Source: Solirubrobacteraceae bacterium
GTDB lineage: Bacteria; Actinomycetota; Thermoleophilia; Solirubrobacterales; Solirubrobacteraceae
Reading direction: 5' to 3'
DNA: 64,000 bases
Assembly: GCA_030447505.1 (NCBI GenBank)
Contig: JAUJOT010000007.1
Span: 165,787-229,786 of the forward strand
The translations under genes and the position numbers were made by a program. The notes beneath the pieces were generated by a model. That model was not told the DNA's origin, made no database searches, and saw only the letters and a program-made list of their open reading frames with translations. This document shows, one piece after another, positions 50,326 through 60,067 of the stretch (positions within the stretch are counted from its first letter, which is position 1; each line of letters begins with the position of its first letter).

Positions 50326-50331
50326 TATCAT
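50326..50331 (+). promoter_or_regulatory. Putative -10 element before the 170-residue membrane protein
   Basis: TATCAT ends 6 nt before the ATG at 50338, consistent with a leaderless transcript. No ribosome site is visible in CGAGTC between them. Confidence 0.4.
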
Positions 50332-50337
50332 CGAGTC

Positions 50338-50850
50338 ATGGCCACCGATGTCCCGATCACGCGGTCCGCGTCGCCGGTCGTCGGCCCGGCGCATGCTCGG
50401 CCCGCGCTGGCGGGGCTGGCCGCGACCGCCGGCGCGATCCATCTCGTCGCGACCGTCGAGCACGTCGGCGCCGAGTGGGAGCTCGCGGTCTTCTTCGCGC
50501 TCGTCGGGATCGCGCAGCTTGCCGCCGGCTGGCTGATCGTTCGAAACGCCGCCGGCGAGCGCTTCCTGAAGCTCGCCGCACTCGCCGGCGTCGCCATCGC
50601 GCTGCTGTGGATCTTCTCGCGCACGGCCGGCGTTCCCTTCGGGCCCGAGGCCGGAACGGTCTCGCCGATGGGCGTCGGCGACACGATCGCAACGCTGCTG
50701 GAACTCGCGTTCGCGGCGCTCGTCGCGCTGATCGTGGCGCGTGGCGAGCAAGCCGTCGCCTGGCTGAGCAGCGCGATCGGGATTCGCCTGACGGTCGTCG
50801 TCCTGTCGCTGTCGCTGATGCTGGCCGCGTTCGGCGGCCACGAGCACTGA
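50338..50850 (+). CDS. Uncharacterised four-to-five helix membrane protein
   Basis: A 170-residue protein with hydrophobic segments near 25-42, 50-67, 78-93, 115-132 and 145-162. The sequence contains GAIHLVATVEHVGAEW with His and Glu in the first helix pair and ends with a His-Glu-His tail (GGHEH), residues that might bind metal. It is followed after 1 bp by a lipoprotein with a thioredoxin-like end, so the three genes to 52648 are probably one unit. I do not know the family. Confidence 0.6.
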   Translation: MATDVPITRSASPVVGPAHARPALAGLAATAGAIHLVATVEHVGAEWELAVFFALVGIAQLAAGWLIVRNAAGERFLKLAALAGVAIALLWIFSRTAGVPFGPEAGTVSPMGVGDTIATLLELAFAALVALIVARGEQAVAWLSSAIGIRLTVVVLSLSLMLAAFGGHEH

Positions 50851-50851
50851 C

Positions 50852-51856
50852 ATGCGGATGCGAGCGTTCGCCGCCGCGGCCGCCGCCGCGCTGCTGCTGA
50901 TCGGATGCGGTGGCAGCGACGGCAGCGAGCAGCGCGCGCCGCAGGCCGCCTCGTCGGCGAAGCTGCGCGCCGAGCTCAAGGGCGCGACGCAGTCGCAGGC
51001 GAGCGACTTTCCCCCGACGAACGGGCGCACGCTGCAGCAGGTCGCCGACGCCCTCGAACTGACCGGCCCGCAGGTCGCCCTGGCGGGATCGGTCTTCACC
51101 GTCGGGGAGAACCGGCTGGCGTTCGGCGTGTTCGACCCGAAGTCCGGCTTCGTCTACGGAAAGACCGCGGTCTACGTCGCCGCCAGACCCGGGGCGAAGG
51201 CGCGCGGGCCGTTTCCGGCGCCCGCCGACCTGCTCGTGACCGACCCCGCGTTTCGCAGCCAGACCGGGGCCACAGAGGAGGACCCCTTCGCCGCGGTCTA
51301 CGAGACGCAGGTTGCGTTCACCCGCCCGGGCAAGGCGGCGGTCCTCGTCGTGACGCAGATCGGCGACAAGCTCGCCGGCGCGCCGGCGCAGGTCAACGTC
51401 GTGGCGCGCAGTCAGGACCGGATTCCGCGGCCCGGCGAGAAGCCGCCGGCGATCACGACGGACACCGTGCAGTCGGCCAACGGCGACATCAAGTCGATCG
51501 AGACGCGAGTGCCGCCCGACGACATGCACGACGTCGACTTCGCCGACGTGATCGGCAAGAAGCCGGTCGCGCTGCTCTTCGCCACCCCCGCGCTCTGCAC
51601 GTCCCGGGTCTGCGGCCCGGTCGTCGACATCGCCGCTCAGCTCAAGACGAGCTACGGCGACCGCGTGCAGTTCATCCATCAGGAGGTCTACGTCGACAAC
51701 GACCCCAACAAGGGGCTGCGCGCGCCGCTGCGCCGCTTTCACCTGAGGACCGAGCCGTGGCTGTTCGTCTTCGACCGGACGGGTCGCGTCACCGCTCGGC
51801 TGGAGGGCTCGTTCGGCTTCAACGCCTTTGAGCGCGCGCTGAAGACGGCGCTGTAG
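50852..51856 (+). CDS. Thioredoxin-like lipoprotein
   Basis: A 334-residue protein with a lipoprotein signal peptide (lipobox LLIGC, Cys19) and a thioredoxin-fold C-terminus containing the cysteine pair CTSRVC (about 249-254) in PALCTSRVCGPVVD, resembling SCO/redoxin sites. The N-terminal half is a beta-rich domain with GSVFTVGENRLAFGVFD. Probably outside the cytoplasmic membrane. The 1-bp spacing from the membrane protein ahead suggests coupling. Confidence 0.72.
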   Translation: MRMRAFAAAAAAALLLIGCGGSDGSEQRAPQAASSAKLRAELKGATQSQASDFPPTNGRTLQQVADALELTGPQVALAGSVFTVGENRLAFGVFDPKSGFVYGKTAVYVAARPGAKARGPFPAPADLLVTDPAFRSQTGATEEDPFAAVYETQVAFTRPGKAAVLVVTQIGDKLAGAPAQVNVVARSQDRIPRPGEKPPAITTDTVQSANGDIKSIETRVPPDDMHDVDFADVIGKKPVALLFATPALCTSRVCGPVVDIAAQLKTSYGDRVQFIHQEVYVDNDPNKGLRAPLRRFHLRTEPWLFVFDRTGRVTARLEGSFGFNAFERALKTAL

Positions 51857-51886
51857 CCGGGCGCGCCAGCGCTGGCCCGATCGCTC

Positions 51887-52648
51887 GTGCGAGCCCCCGT
51901 CGACACGATCAGCGCGCCGTTCTTCCCGGCCGGCGCGGAGTGGGTCAACGTCGCGACGCTGCGACTCGATCAGCAGCTCGGGCGCCCGCTGCTGATCGAG
52001 TTCTGGGACTTCTGTCGCTCGAACTCACTGCGGACCCTGGGCTACATCCGCGGCTGGCACGAGCGCTACTCGTCCGCCGGCCTGCGCGTGATCTCGGTCC
52101 ATGCCGGTGGCTATCCGCCGTCGCAGGACCCCGCCCAGGTGCGCGCGGCGGTCGCGCGGCTCGGGATCGAGCACGCCGTCCTGCTCGACACGGAGTTCCG
52201 GCTCTGGCAGGAGTACGACAACGAGGCCTGGCCCGCGCGCTACCTGTTCGACCGCAGCCTGCGGCTGTACTCGATGCACTACGGCGAGGGCGCCTACGAC
52301 GAGACGCAGGCCGAGATCTGCGAGCTGCTCGAGATCGCGCCCGAGCCGCTGGCGCCGCTGCGCCGCGAGGACGCGCCGGGCGCGCGCGTCGGGCGGCCGA
52401 CGCCCGAGCAGCCCGGCGGGTGGTCGGGACCCTACGAGGCGGGCGCGGTGTGGGCGGTGCTCGAGCCCGCGGGCGACAGCGCGGGCGAGGTGCGCGCGAA
52501 CGGCCGCGCGATCGCCGTCCCGCACCCCGGGTGCTATCCGCTGATCGAGCACGAGCGCCACAGCGTCGGCGTGCTCGAGCTCGAGGTCCGCGACGCTGTG
52601 ATCTGCCACGCCGTGCAGTTCACGCCCGGCGTGCTCGAGAGGGCCTGA
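51887..52648 (+). CDS. Redoxin-like protein with a single-cysteine active site
   Basis: A 253-residue protein of the TlpA/redoxin fold. The opening PLLIEFWDFCRSNSLRTLGYIRGWHERY matches the pattern of such proteins (FW-x2-C-x-x-C), but only Cys43 is present; the second Cys is replaced by Asn/Ser (CRSNS). The DNEAWPARYLFD segment is typical of the cis-Pro loop. Residues 150-250 are an extra domain of the DipZ C-terminal type. Start is GTG 51887. It follows the lipoprotein gene by 30 bp. Confidence 0.7.
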   Translation: MRAPVDTISAPFFPAGAEWVNVATLRLDQQLGRPLLIEFWDFCRSNSLRTLGYIRGWHERYSSAGLRVISVHAGGYPPSQDPAQVRAAVARLGIEHAVLLDTEFRLWQEYDNEAWPARYLFDRSLRLYSMHYGEGAYDETQAEICELLEIAPEPLAPLRREDAPGARVGRPTPEQPGGWSGPYEAGAVWAVLEPAGDSAGEVRANGRAIAVPHPGCYPLIEHERHSVGVLELEVRDAVICHAVQFTPGVLERA

Positions 52649-52689
52649 GTCGGAAGCTCGCGCGCGGCGCGACGTTCTGGCTGACGGCA

Positions 52690-53793
52690 CTAGTCGGCGG
52701 CCAGCAGCGCCTTCGCCGGGACGTCCTCGAGCAGGCGCTCCAGCCGCGGCGGCCCGTGGTCGTCGACGACGATTGCGCCGCCCGGCCAGTAGGGGCTCGA
52801 GCGCTGGCCAGCCATGAACACGCTCTCGAAGATCCAGCTGCCCGTGTTGTGCAGCTGCGTTCCGGCGGCCGTCCGCCACTCGTCGGCGTTGTCCTGCGCC
52901 AGCCGGCCCGTGCGGTGGGTGTGGCCGAAGACGAGGTGGGCAGGCGCCAGGCGCAGCCGCCGCGCCGCCTCGGCGATCGCCGCAAGCCCCGACGTGCGCA
53001 GCTCCTGGACTCCGATCTGCGCCTGGACGGGGCCGATCCCGGCGCGGTTGGCGACGAGCACGCCGAGCCGGAACGGCAGCGCGAGCGCGTACCCGCGCAG
53101 CCTGCTCGCGCCGCCGCTGCCGGCAAGCGTCCGCCACGTGCCGGCCGCCGAACGGCTGCTGACCGCGATGCGGCCGGGCGCGGCGCGCTCGGCGCTCGCC
53201 TGGTTGAGGGCGTAGAGCGGGGCGAGCAGCGCCTCGTAGTCGTCCGCCGTCGCCGGGTCGGGGACCGCGCCGACCAGCCGCCCCATCACGCCGACCGCGA
53301 GCCGCTCGACCGTCGGGATCACGACGTGGACGTCGAGATAGTGACCGTGCATCGCGTACACGTCGTCGCGCAACCACAGCCCCGGGTAGGCGACGTCGAC
53401 GTTCGCCGGTGCGAGGAAGCGCCCCAGCCGCTCGGCGATCCACGACGCGCGCTCCGCCGGGAGGCACTCGTCGAGCACGAGCCGATCGGGCGCCTGCCGG
53501 CGCCCGCGCCGGTCGAGCCAGCCGGCCGCGATCGCGTGGTCGTGGTTGCCCGGCACGATGACGACTTCGCGGCCCGGGCCGAGGGCGTCCCCGATCGCCC
53601 GCATGACCGGCTCGGCGCGCGCGAGCGCGTCGCGCGCCGGGCCGTGGCGCAGCTCGAGCGTGTCGCCGAGCAGGACGAGCCGCTGGACGCCGTCGAGGCG
53701 CTCGATCAGCACGTCGCGCGCCGCCGTCCCGGTGAGCACGTCGCCGCCGCGGTGCGTGCCCAGATGCAGGTCGGAGATGACGAGCGTGCGCAT
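52690..53793 (-). CDS. Calcineurin-like metallophosphoesterase
   Basis: A 367-residue protein with the five metal-site motifs: SDLHLG, LLGDTLEL, VPGNHDH, YAMHGHYLD and FGHTHRTG. Between the fourth and fifth there is a 130-residue helical insert that is unusual for small members. The substrate is unknown. It follows ispH by 32 bp on the same strand, an arrangement that may be transcriptional. Confidence 0.85.
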   Translation of the reverse strand: MRTLVISDLHLGTHRGGDVLTGTAARDVLIERLDGVQRLVLLGDTLELRHGPARDALARAEPVMRAIGDALGPGREVVIVPGNHDHAIAAGWLDRRGRRQAPDRLVLDECLPAERASWIAERLGRFLAPANVDVAYPGLWLRDDVYAMHGHYLDVHVVIPTVERLAVGVMGRLVGAVPDPATADDYEALLAPLYALNQASAERAAPGRIAVSSRSAAGTWRTLAGSGGASRLRGYALALPFRLGVLVANRAGIGPVQAQIGVQELRTSGLAAIAEAARRLRLAPAHLVFGHTHRTGRLAQDNADEWRTAAGTQLHNTGSWIFESVFMAGQRSSPYWPGGAIVVDDHGPPRLERLLEDVPAKALLAAD

Positions 53794-53825
53794 CCGCGGC
53801 GGCAGGCTGTGCCGGCGGGCGCGGG

Positions 53826-54785
53826 CTACGCCGTCGCCGCGAGATCCTCGCGGATGCGCTTGGGCAGCATGAAGCGCACGTCCTCGCGGACGACCTCGTA
53901 CTCGGAGACGTCCGTCACGCCGCGCTGCGTGAAGAACGCGACGAGCCGGTCGACGAGGTCCTCCGGCGCGCTCGCGCCGGAGGAGATGCCGACGACGCGC
54001 TTGCCGTCCAGCCACGCGTCCTCGACCTGCGTCTCGTTGTCGATCAGGTAGGAGTCCGCGCCGTAGTCCCGCGCGACCTCGACGAGGCGCTGCGAGTTCG
54101 ACGAGTTCTGCGAGCCGATGACGAGCACGAGGTCGCACTCGGCGGCCATCTGCTTGACCGCCGCCTGGCGGTTCGTCGTCGCGTAGCAGATGTCGTCGGT
54201 GCGCGGCCCCGTGATCGCCGGGAACTTCTCGCGCAGCCGGTTGATGATCGTGCGCGTCTCGTCGACCGACAGCGTCGTCTGTGAGATGTAGGCGATCTTC
54301 TCGGGATCCGCGACCTCGAGCGCCTCGACGTCGGCCTCGGTCTCGACGAGCACGATCGAGTCGGGCGCCTCGCCCATCGTGCCCTCGACCTCCTCGTGGC
54401 CGCCGTGGCCGATCAGCACGATCGTGTAGCCGTCGGCGGCGAACTTCTTGGCCTCGACGTGGACCTTCGTCACGAGCGGGCAGGTCGCGTCGATCGTCGA
54501 CAGCGACCGCCCGGCGGCCTGCGCGTGGACGGCGGGTGAGACACCGTGGGCCGAGAAGACGGTCGTTGCGCCCTCCGGGATGCTCGCGTCGATCTCGTCG
54601 ACGAAGACCGCGCCGCGGTCGCGCAGCTGCTCGACGACGTGCTTGTTGTGGACGATCTCCTTGCGCACATAGACCGGCGCGCCGTAGAGCTCCAGCGCGC
54701 GCTCGACCGTCTGCACGGCGCGGTCGACGCCGGCGCAGTATCCGCGTGGCGCGGCAAGGAGCAACTTTTCGACCTCAAAAGACAT
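53826..54785 (-). CDS. ispH: 4-hydroxy-3-methylbut-2-enyl diphosphate reductase
   Basis: The 319-residue 4Fe-4S enzyme performs the last MEP-pathway step to IPP and DMAPP. Cluster cysteines are in [21 protein letters not shown] and [12 protein letters not shown]. Further motifs are [32 protein letters not shown] and [13 protein letters not shown]. Length is normal. The ATG lies 8 nt after a TACACT hexamer and has no ribosome site, fitting a leaderless message. Confidence 0.97.
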   Translation of the reverse strand: MSFEVEKLLLAAPRGYCAGVDRAVQTVERALELYGAPVYVRKEIVHNKHVVEQLRDRGAVFVDEIDASIPEGATTVFSAHGVSPAVHAQAAGRSLSTIDATCPLVTKVHVEAKKFAADGYTIVLIGHGGHEEVEGTMGEAPDSIVLVETEADVEALEVADPEKIAYISQTTLSVDETRTIINRLREKFPAITGPRTDDICYATTNRQAAVKQMAAECDLVLVIGSQNSSNSQRLVEVARDYGADSYLIDNETQVEDAWLDGKRVVGISSGASAPEDLVDRLVAFFTQRGVTDVSEYEVVREDVRFMLPKRIREDLAATA

Positions 54786-54793
54786 ATAACGGC

Positions 54794-54799
54794 AGTGTA
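54794..54799 (-). promoter_or_regulatory. Putative -10 element of ispH
   Basis: Minus-strand TACACT ends 8 nt before the ispH ATG at 54785. The same hexamer precedes cysM and moeZ. A TATAT directly at the start may help melting. Confidence 0.4.
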
Positions 54800-54853
54800 G
54801 GCAGCGCGGCGCAGGGGTCGTCGTGCTGCACGTCGATCCGGGGGGAGGGCCGC

Positions 54854-55831
54854 ATGTACCGCAGTTCGCATCGGTTGAGGGGTTGGATCATGGGTTCGCT
54901 GACCCTCGCGCTCGTCGTGCCGGCCTTCGCGCAGGCGCAGAGCAGCCGGCCGACCGTCACCACCGGCGGCGTCGCGAAGGTGACGCCGCAGTCGGCGACG
55001 CTGCTCGGCAAGGTCACGCCAAACGGGGCCCGGACGACCTACGCGTTCCAGTACGGCACGACGACGCTCTACGGCGCCGTGACGCCGCCCGTCGTCGCCG
55101 GCTCCGGCACCGGCACCAAGGCCCTGAACGTGATCGCCGATCTGACGGGGCTCGCGCCGGCGACGACCTACCACTACCGCCTCGTTGCACACAATCGCAA
55201 CGGCACGGTCAAGGGCGTCGACCGCGTCTTTCGCACGCGCCGCCAACCGCTCGGCCTGACGCTCGCCGCGACGCCCAACCCGGTCCCGTTCCGCCGCCCC
55301 ACGGTGCTCGCCGGCACGCTGAGCGGCACCGGCAACGAGAAGCGCCAGATCCTCCTGCAGTCAAACCCGTTCCCATACACGCAGGGCTTCCAGCCCGCGG
55401 CCAACGTGCAGCTGACGAACCTCCAGGGCCAGTTCGCGTTCCCGCTGCTATCGGTCCCGCTGACGACGCAGTACCGCGTCGTCGTGCCCGGCCAGACGGC
55501 GGTCGTGAGCCCGATCGTCACCGTCGGCGTCGCTGTCCGTGTCGCGACGAACACGAGCAGGCGGCGCGTGCGCACGGGTGGCATTGTTCGCTTCTTCGGC
55601 ACCGTCCGCCCCGCGCGGCCGGGCGCGCAGTTCGCGATCCAGACGCTGCGCCGCGGGAGCTGGCGCACCGTCGCGGGCGGCATCACGCACGGCTCGCGCG
55701 GTGGCGTCTCGCGCTATGCGAAGCGCGTGCGGATCCGCCGTGGCGGCCAGTACCGCGTGTTCGTGGCGATCGTCGACGGCAACTACGTGTCGGCCGCGGG
55801 ACGTACCGTGCGCATCAGCCGCGTCTTCTGA
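54854..55831 (+). CDS. Secreted beta-rich protein with fibronectin-like region
   Basis: The 325-residue protein has a signal peptide ([19 protein letters not shown]). A fibronectin type III-like domain (about 30-120) includes [21 protein letters not shown] and [18 protein letters not shown]. The rest is beta-rich, ending with repeats of the form [18 protein letters not shown] and [17 protein letters not shown]. No catalytic motif is evident; a surface or adhesive role is possible. The ATG at 54854 follows GGGGGAGGG. Its 3' end overlaps the M28 peptidase gene by 17 bp. Confidence 0.68.
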   Translation: MYRSSHRLRGWIMGSLTLALVVPAFAQAQSSRPTVTTGGVAKVTPQSATLLGKVTPNGARTTYAFQYGTTTLYGAVTPPVVAGSGTGTKALNVIADLTGLAPATTYHYRLVAHNRNGTVKGVDRVFRTRRQPLGLTLAATPNPVPFRRPTVLAGTLSGTGNEKRQILLQSNPFPYTQGFQPAANVQLTNLQGQFAFPLLSVPLTTQYRVVVPGQTAVVSPIVTVGVAVRVATNTSRRRVRTGGIVRFFGTVRPARPGAQFAIQTLRRGSWRTVAGGITHGSRGGVSRYAKRVRIRRGGQYRVFVAIVDGNYVSAAGRTVRISRVF

Positions 55832-56762
55832 GTCGCGCCACGAGCAGCTGGACGGCCTCGCCGACGGCGTCGAGGCTGCGCTGTGAGACCGCGTCGAGGT
55901 CGTCCTGCAGCGAGTCGCGCTGCGGGTAGTCGAAGTCGATGATGTCGATCGCCCGGACGCCGCGCCGGGCGAACGGCGTGTGGTCGTCGATGATCTCGGC
56001 GCCGAGCGTCCGGTCGGGAAAGAGCGATCCGACGCCGACCGCGTCCGCCGCACGGCGCAACTCGCGCCACAGCCCCGCGTCCGAGCCGAGCTCGCGCGGA
56101 AAGCTCAGGCCCTGCTTCTCGGCGATGTAGTCCAGCAGGACGAGCGCGCCGACCTCGCCGTCGTGGCGCCTCGCGTAGGCGCGCGAGCCGCGCAGCCCGC
56201 AGGCTTCGAACGGCGTGCAGCCGGCCGGCTCCTCCTCGCCGTCGAAGAGCACGAAGCGCAGCTCGCGGGCGCCGCGCGGGCGCTTCGTCCTGGCGAACGC
56301 ACGCGCGAGCGTGACGACCGCGGCCGTTCCGGCCGCACCGTCGTTGGCGCCCACGAAACCCTGCGGCGCTGCCTCGACGTCGTAGTGCGCGGCGACGACG
56401 ATCGCCGGCTTGCGGCCGGCGACCGTACCGACGACGTTGCGCAGGCGCGGGTGGCCCGGGATCGCCTCAAAGCGCCCGCGCGGCATGAGCCGGCGCAGCC
56501 GCACGGCGAGCCGGCGCAGCGACGAGGAGCCCGCGGGGCGCCAGCCGTACTCCTGCACCTGCTCGCGCAGCAGGGCGAACGCCGAGCTGCCGTTGAAGCG
56601 GTTCGCGCGTGCGAGCGGCGCGAGCGACGCTGCCGGCGCCGGCGGCTGCGCCTGCGCGGTCGCGCCGCTGCGCTCGTCCGAGCCGCAGCCCGACGCGAGC
56701 AGCGTCGCGCTCAGCACGAGCGCGACGAGGATCGCGCGGCGCATGTCAGTCGTTCGCGCCAT
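55815..56762 (-). CDS. M28 family zinc aminopeptidase, lipoprotein
   Basis: A 315-residue protein with a lipoprotein signal (SATLLASGC). The M28 metal site is recognisable: VVAAHYDV (His/Asp), GANDGAAGTAAVV (Asp), LFDGEEE (Glu), LVLLDYIAEK (Asp) and DDHTPFARRGV (His). Such enzymes are extracellular aminopeptidases; relatives include glutaminyl cyclase. ATG 56762 has GGGAG just ahead; ATG 56744 is a shorter alternative. It is convergent with the secreted protein gene. Confidence 0.86.
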   Translation of the reverse strand: MARTTDMRRAILVALVLSATLLASGCGSDERSGATAQAQPPAPAASLAPLARANRFNGSSAFALLREQVQEYGWRPAGSSSLRRLAVRLRRLMPRGRFEAIPGHPRLRNVVGTVAGRKPAIVVAAHYDVEAAPQGFVGANDGAAGTAAVVTLARAFARTKRPRGARELRFVLFDGEEEPAGCTPFEACGLRGSRAYARRHDGEVGALVLLDYIAEKQGLSFPRELGSDAGLWRELRRAADAVGVGSLFPDRTLGAEIIDDHTPFARRGVRAIDIIDFDYPQRDSLQDDLDAVSQRSLDAVGEAVQLLVARLRRRG

Positions 56763-56837
56763 CGCTCCCGTCAGGGTACGCATCACCCGTTTCAGGCGTC
56801 CCCGCACGAGGCTTCGTTGACTACGCTGCGCGGGGCG

Positions 56838-58264
56838 ATGTCGCCGCGCCATCTCGACAGGCTCAGCGCAGTCGACGCGTCCTTGCTGCATCAGGAGAGC
56901 CCGGTGTCGCACATGCACATCGGCGCGCTCGTGCGCGCCGAGGGGCCGGCGCCTGCGTACGAGGAGTTCCTGGACTCGATCCGCGCGCGGCTGCACGACG
57001 TGCCGCGCTACCGCCAGCGGCTCGTCTATCCGCCCGCCTCGACGGGTCGCCCGCTGTGGGCCGACGACACGGACTTCGAGCTCGAGTACCACGTGCGGCA
57101 GACCGCGCTGCCCGCGCCGGGCGGCGACGCGCAGCTCGCGAACCTCGCCGCACGCGTGTTCTCGCAGCAGCTGGACCGCTCCAAGCCGCTGTGGGAGCTG
57201 TGGCTCGTCGAGGGCCTCGTCGACGGCGGCTTCGCGCTGCTGTCAAAGACCCACCACGCGATGGTCGACGGCATCGCGGGCGTCGATCTCGGGACGGTGC
57301 TGTTCGATCTGAGGCCTGAGGGACGGCCGCCCGAGGAGGGCCTCGAGCCGTGGACGCCCGGCTCCGAGCCCGGCCCGCTCGACCTGCTCGCGACCGCAGT
57401 CGCAGGCATGGCGAAGGCGTCGCTCGGGCTCGCCGCAAAGGCGGTCGGCTCGCTGAGGCGGCCGGAGCGTGCGCTCGAGCAGGCGGCGGTCGTCGCCGAG
57501 GGCCTCGGTGAGATCGTGTGGGCGGCGGCCAGCCCGGCGCCGCCGTCGCCGCTGAACGTCGAGATCGGCCCGAACCGGCGCTTTGCCGGCATCGCCTGCG
57601 CGCTGGCGGACTTCAAGACCGTCAAGAACGTCTTCGGCGGCACGGTCAACGACGTCGTGCTGGCGGTCGTCGCGGGCGCGCTGCGCGACTGGCTGCACTC
57701 GCGCGGCGTGCGCACGCAGGGCCTCGAGCTGCGCGCGCTCGTCCCCGTCTCGGTGCGCCACCGAGACCATCAGCCGAGCGCCGGCGGCAACCGCCTCGCG
57801 GTGATGCGCGGACCGCTGCCGGTCTACGTCGAGGACCCGCGCGAGCGACTCGCGGTCGTGCGGGCCGCGATGGACGACCTCAAGGAGTCCAAGCAGGCCG
57901 TCGGCGCCGAGGCGCTGACGAGCATGCAGCGCTTCGTGCCGCCCACCGTCCTCGCGCAGGCCTCGCGGCTGAACTTCTCCACGCGGCTGTTCAACATGCT
58001 CGTCACGTCCCGGGGCCGCAGTTTCCGCTCTACGTCCAGGGCCGCGAGATGACGTCCGTCTTCCCGATCGCCTTTCTGCCGAAGGATCACGCGCTGGCGA
58101 TCGCGATCATGTCCTACAACGGGCAGATGAACTTCGGCCTGCTCGGCGACTACGACGCGATGCCCGACCTCGACGCGTTCGGCGAGGCGATCGAGACTGC
58201 GCTCGCCGAGCTCGTGTCGCTCGCCGCGCCCGAGGCGCGCAGGCGCGCCGAGGCAATCGCCTAG
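56838..58264 (+). pseudogene. WS/DGAT acyltransferase gene with frameshift
   Basis: The frame from ATG 56838 encodes a wax ester synthase/diacylglycerol acyltransferase: LSAVDASLLHQESPVSHMHIG, catalytic KTHHAMVDGIAG, NDVVLAVVAGALRDWL and a C-terminal region. At about 58004-58007 the frame changes. Upstream reads RLFNMLVT and then nonsense to a stop at 58052; the next frame continues VPGPQFPLYVQGREM to a stop at 58264. The conserved TNVPGP motif is thus broken, as if 4 nt (or 1 nt) were lost. This is either a real inactivation or an assembly error. The 3' end overlaps the subtilase stop by 4 bp. Confidence 0.85.
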
Positions 58265-59988
58265 CGCTTCGACTTGCTCGTGCTCCTGCGCTTGTCGACG
58301 CGCGTCGACAGGTCCGCCTTCGGCGGAACCGCCTCGCGGTTGCCCGCCTTGTCCACGGCGATCGTGTAATAGCGGTAGCGCGAGCCTGGCTTGACGGCGA
58401 TCTTCAGCTTCGTCGCGCGCGTCCTCTTGATGCGCCTGTAGGGACGGCGGTTGGCCGAGCGATAGAGCTCGTAGACGTCGACGCCCGAGGCGCGCAGCCC
58501 GGCGGGCGCGCTGTCCTGGCCGCTGATTCGCAGGGTGAGCTTGCGTGCGCGGCGGATCCGGGTGCGCCCGCTGAGCGTCGACGCCGGCGCGCGGCGGTCG
58601 ATCGCGCGCACGGCGTTGGCGGCGGCTGCGGCGTCGACGATCCCCCATCCAAGCTCGGGGTTCCAGCCGCTGCCCGCGGGTCGTGCGGCGCTCTGCTTCA
58701 GCACGCGGATGACGTCCCGCGCCGTCGTGTCGGGATTGACGTGGCGCACGAGCGCGGCGACGCCGGCGACGATCGGGGCCGCCATCGACGTCCCTTGGAG
58801 GTAGGCGTAGCGCGCGTCGCCGTTGAACGTGGCGCGGCACCGACAGCCGGGGCTGGGCAGCAGCTCGCCGCCGCCGGACTCGAGCTCGGTCGCATTGCTC
58901 GGGAAGGCGCCGAAGATGCCGCCCGGGCCGATCTGACTACCGAACGAGCCGGGGGCGGCGAGCGAGATCTGCGACCCGCGGCCGGCGAACGACGCACGCG
59001 CGCCGGAGAAGTCAGAGGCCGTCACCGTCAGCCCGCGGCCGGCGGTGATGTCCGGGCCGGTGCCGGTCGGCTGCAGCAGGTTGGCCGGATCGCCGTTCTG
59101 CTCGACGGGCCTGTCGGCGGCTGCCGCGACGAGCACGACGTCCTTGCTGGCGGCATAGTCGATCGCCTCGACGATCGCCCGCGCCGGCGCGACTCGCCCG
59201 TCGGTCCCGAAGCTCATGTTGATCGCGTCGGCGCCGCCGTCGGCAGCCTGCACGAGCGAGCGCGCGACCGACCCCTCGCTGAGGTCGCTCTTGATGACGA
59301 GCAACCTGCAGTTCAGTCCTGCGCCGACGACGCCGACGCCGTTGTCGCCCGCCGCGCAGGCGAGCGAGGAGACGTGCGTGCCGTGGCCGTGCTCGTCGGC
59401 GGTCGCGCCGCCGTGGGTGCTGGCGCCGTCGTTGTCGATCGCGCCGGCGACCTTGCCGGCGAGGTCGGGGTGGCCGCCGTCGACGCCGGTGTCGATGACG
59501 GCGACGAGCGCGTCGTCGCCGCGCGTGACGTCCCACGCGGCGGGCAGCCCGATGCGCCCGACCCACCAGGCCAGCGGCGTGCCCGCAGGGGTGCCCGACG
59601 ACAGCTCCGGCGCGGTCAGCGCCGGATCGTCGGGCATGAAGCGCAGCGAGTAGCGGTGCTCGACGTCGACGGACCGAACGCCGGGCTGGCGGCGCAGGAT
59701 GCGCGCGAGCGCCGTCAGCGCCAGGCCGCCGGTCGGCCGCACGCTGACGAGGCCGATCTGTGGAACCTGCGCGCCGTCGCGGCGTACCCCGTCGAGCGCG
59801 AGCACGGAGGCGGCCGCGCGGGCGCCCGCGGCGGACGTGGCATGCGGCTGGTCGAGCGTGACGAGCAGGCGGCCCGTGCGCTCGGACGCGGCGTGCGCCT
59901 GGCTGGCCATCGCGGCCAGCGCGGCGGCGAGCGCCAGCGCGAGCGCGACGACGGCGAGACGGAGGCGGATCGCCGGCGGCGATGGCAT
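58261..59988 (-). CDS. Subtilisin-family serine protease (S8) with atypical oxyanion residue
   Basis: A 575-residue secreted protease. After a signal peptide (about 8-33) and an inhibitor-like propeptide (about 38-115) comes the catalytic domain: Asp166 in VAVIDTGVD, His202 in HGHGTHVSS and Ser401 in GTSMAAPIVAG. The usual oxyanion-hole Asn (AAGN) is replaced by Asp292 in LVAAAADRPVE, as in proprotein convertase PC2. A C-terminal beta domain ends with a Lys/Arg/Ser tail. ATG 59988 is chosen because the signal peptide follows; ATG 60054 is possible. Confidence 0.87.
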   Translation of the reverse strand: MPSPPAIRLRLAVVALALALAAALAAMASQAHAASERTGRLLVTLDQPHATSAAGARAAASVLALDGVRRDGAQVPQIGLVSVRPTGGLALTALARILRRQPGVRSVDVEHRYSLRFMPDDPALTAPELSSGTPAGTPLAWWVGRIGLPAAWDVTRGDDALVAVIDTGVDGGHPDLAGKVAGAIDNDGASTHGGATADEHGHGTHVSSLACAAGDNGVGVVGAGLNCRLLVIKSDLSEGSVARSLVQAADGGADAINMSFGTDGRVAPARAIVEAIDYAASKDVVLVAAAADRPVEQNGDPANLLQPTGTGPDITAGRGLTVTASDFSGARASFAGRGSQISLAAPGSFGSQIGPGGIFGAFPSNATELESGGGELLPSPGCRCRATFNGDARYAYLQGTSMAAPIVAGVAALVRHVNPDTTARDVIRVLKQSAARPAGSGWNPELGWGIVDAAAAANAVRAIDRRAPASTLSGRTRIRRARKLTLRISGQDSAPAGLRASGVDVYELYRSANRRPYRRIKRTRATKLKIAVKPGSRYRYYTIAVDKAGNREAVPPKADLSTRVDKRRSTSKSKR

Positions 59989-60067
59989 CGAAGCGAGAAC
60001 CCGACGGACGGTCAGACGATGCGCCGGGCGCGGGCTGACCTGGCGCACAGGCACCGGTGCGTCCGGC

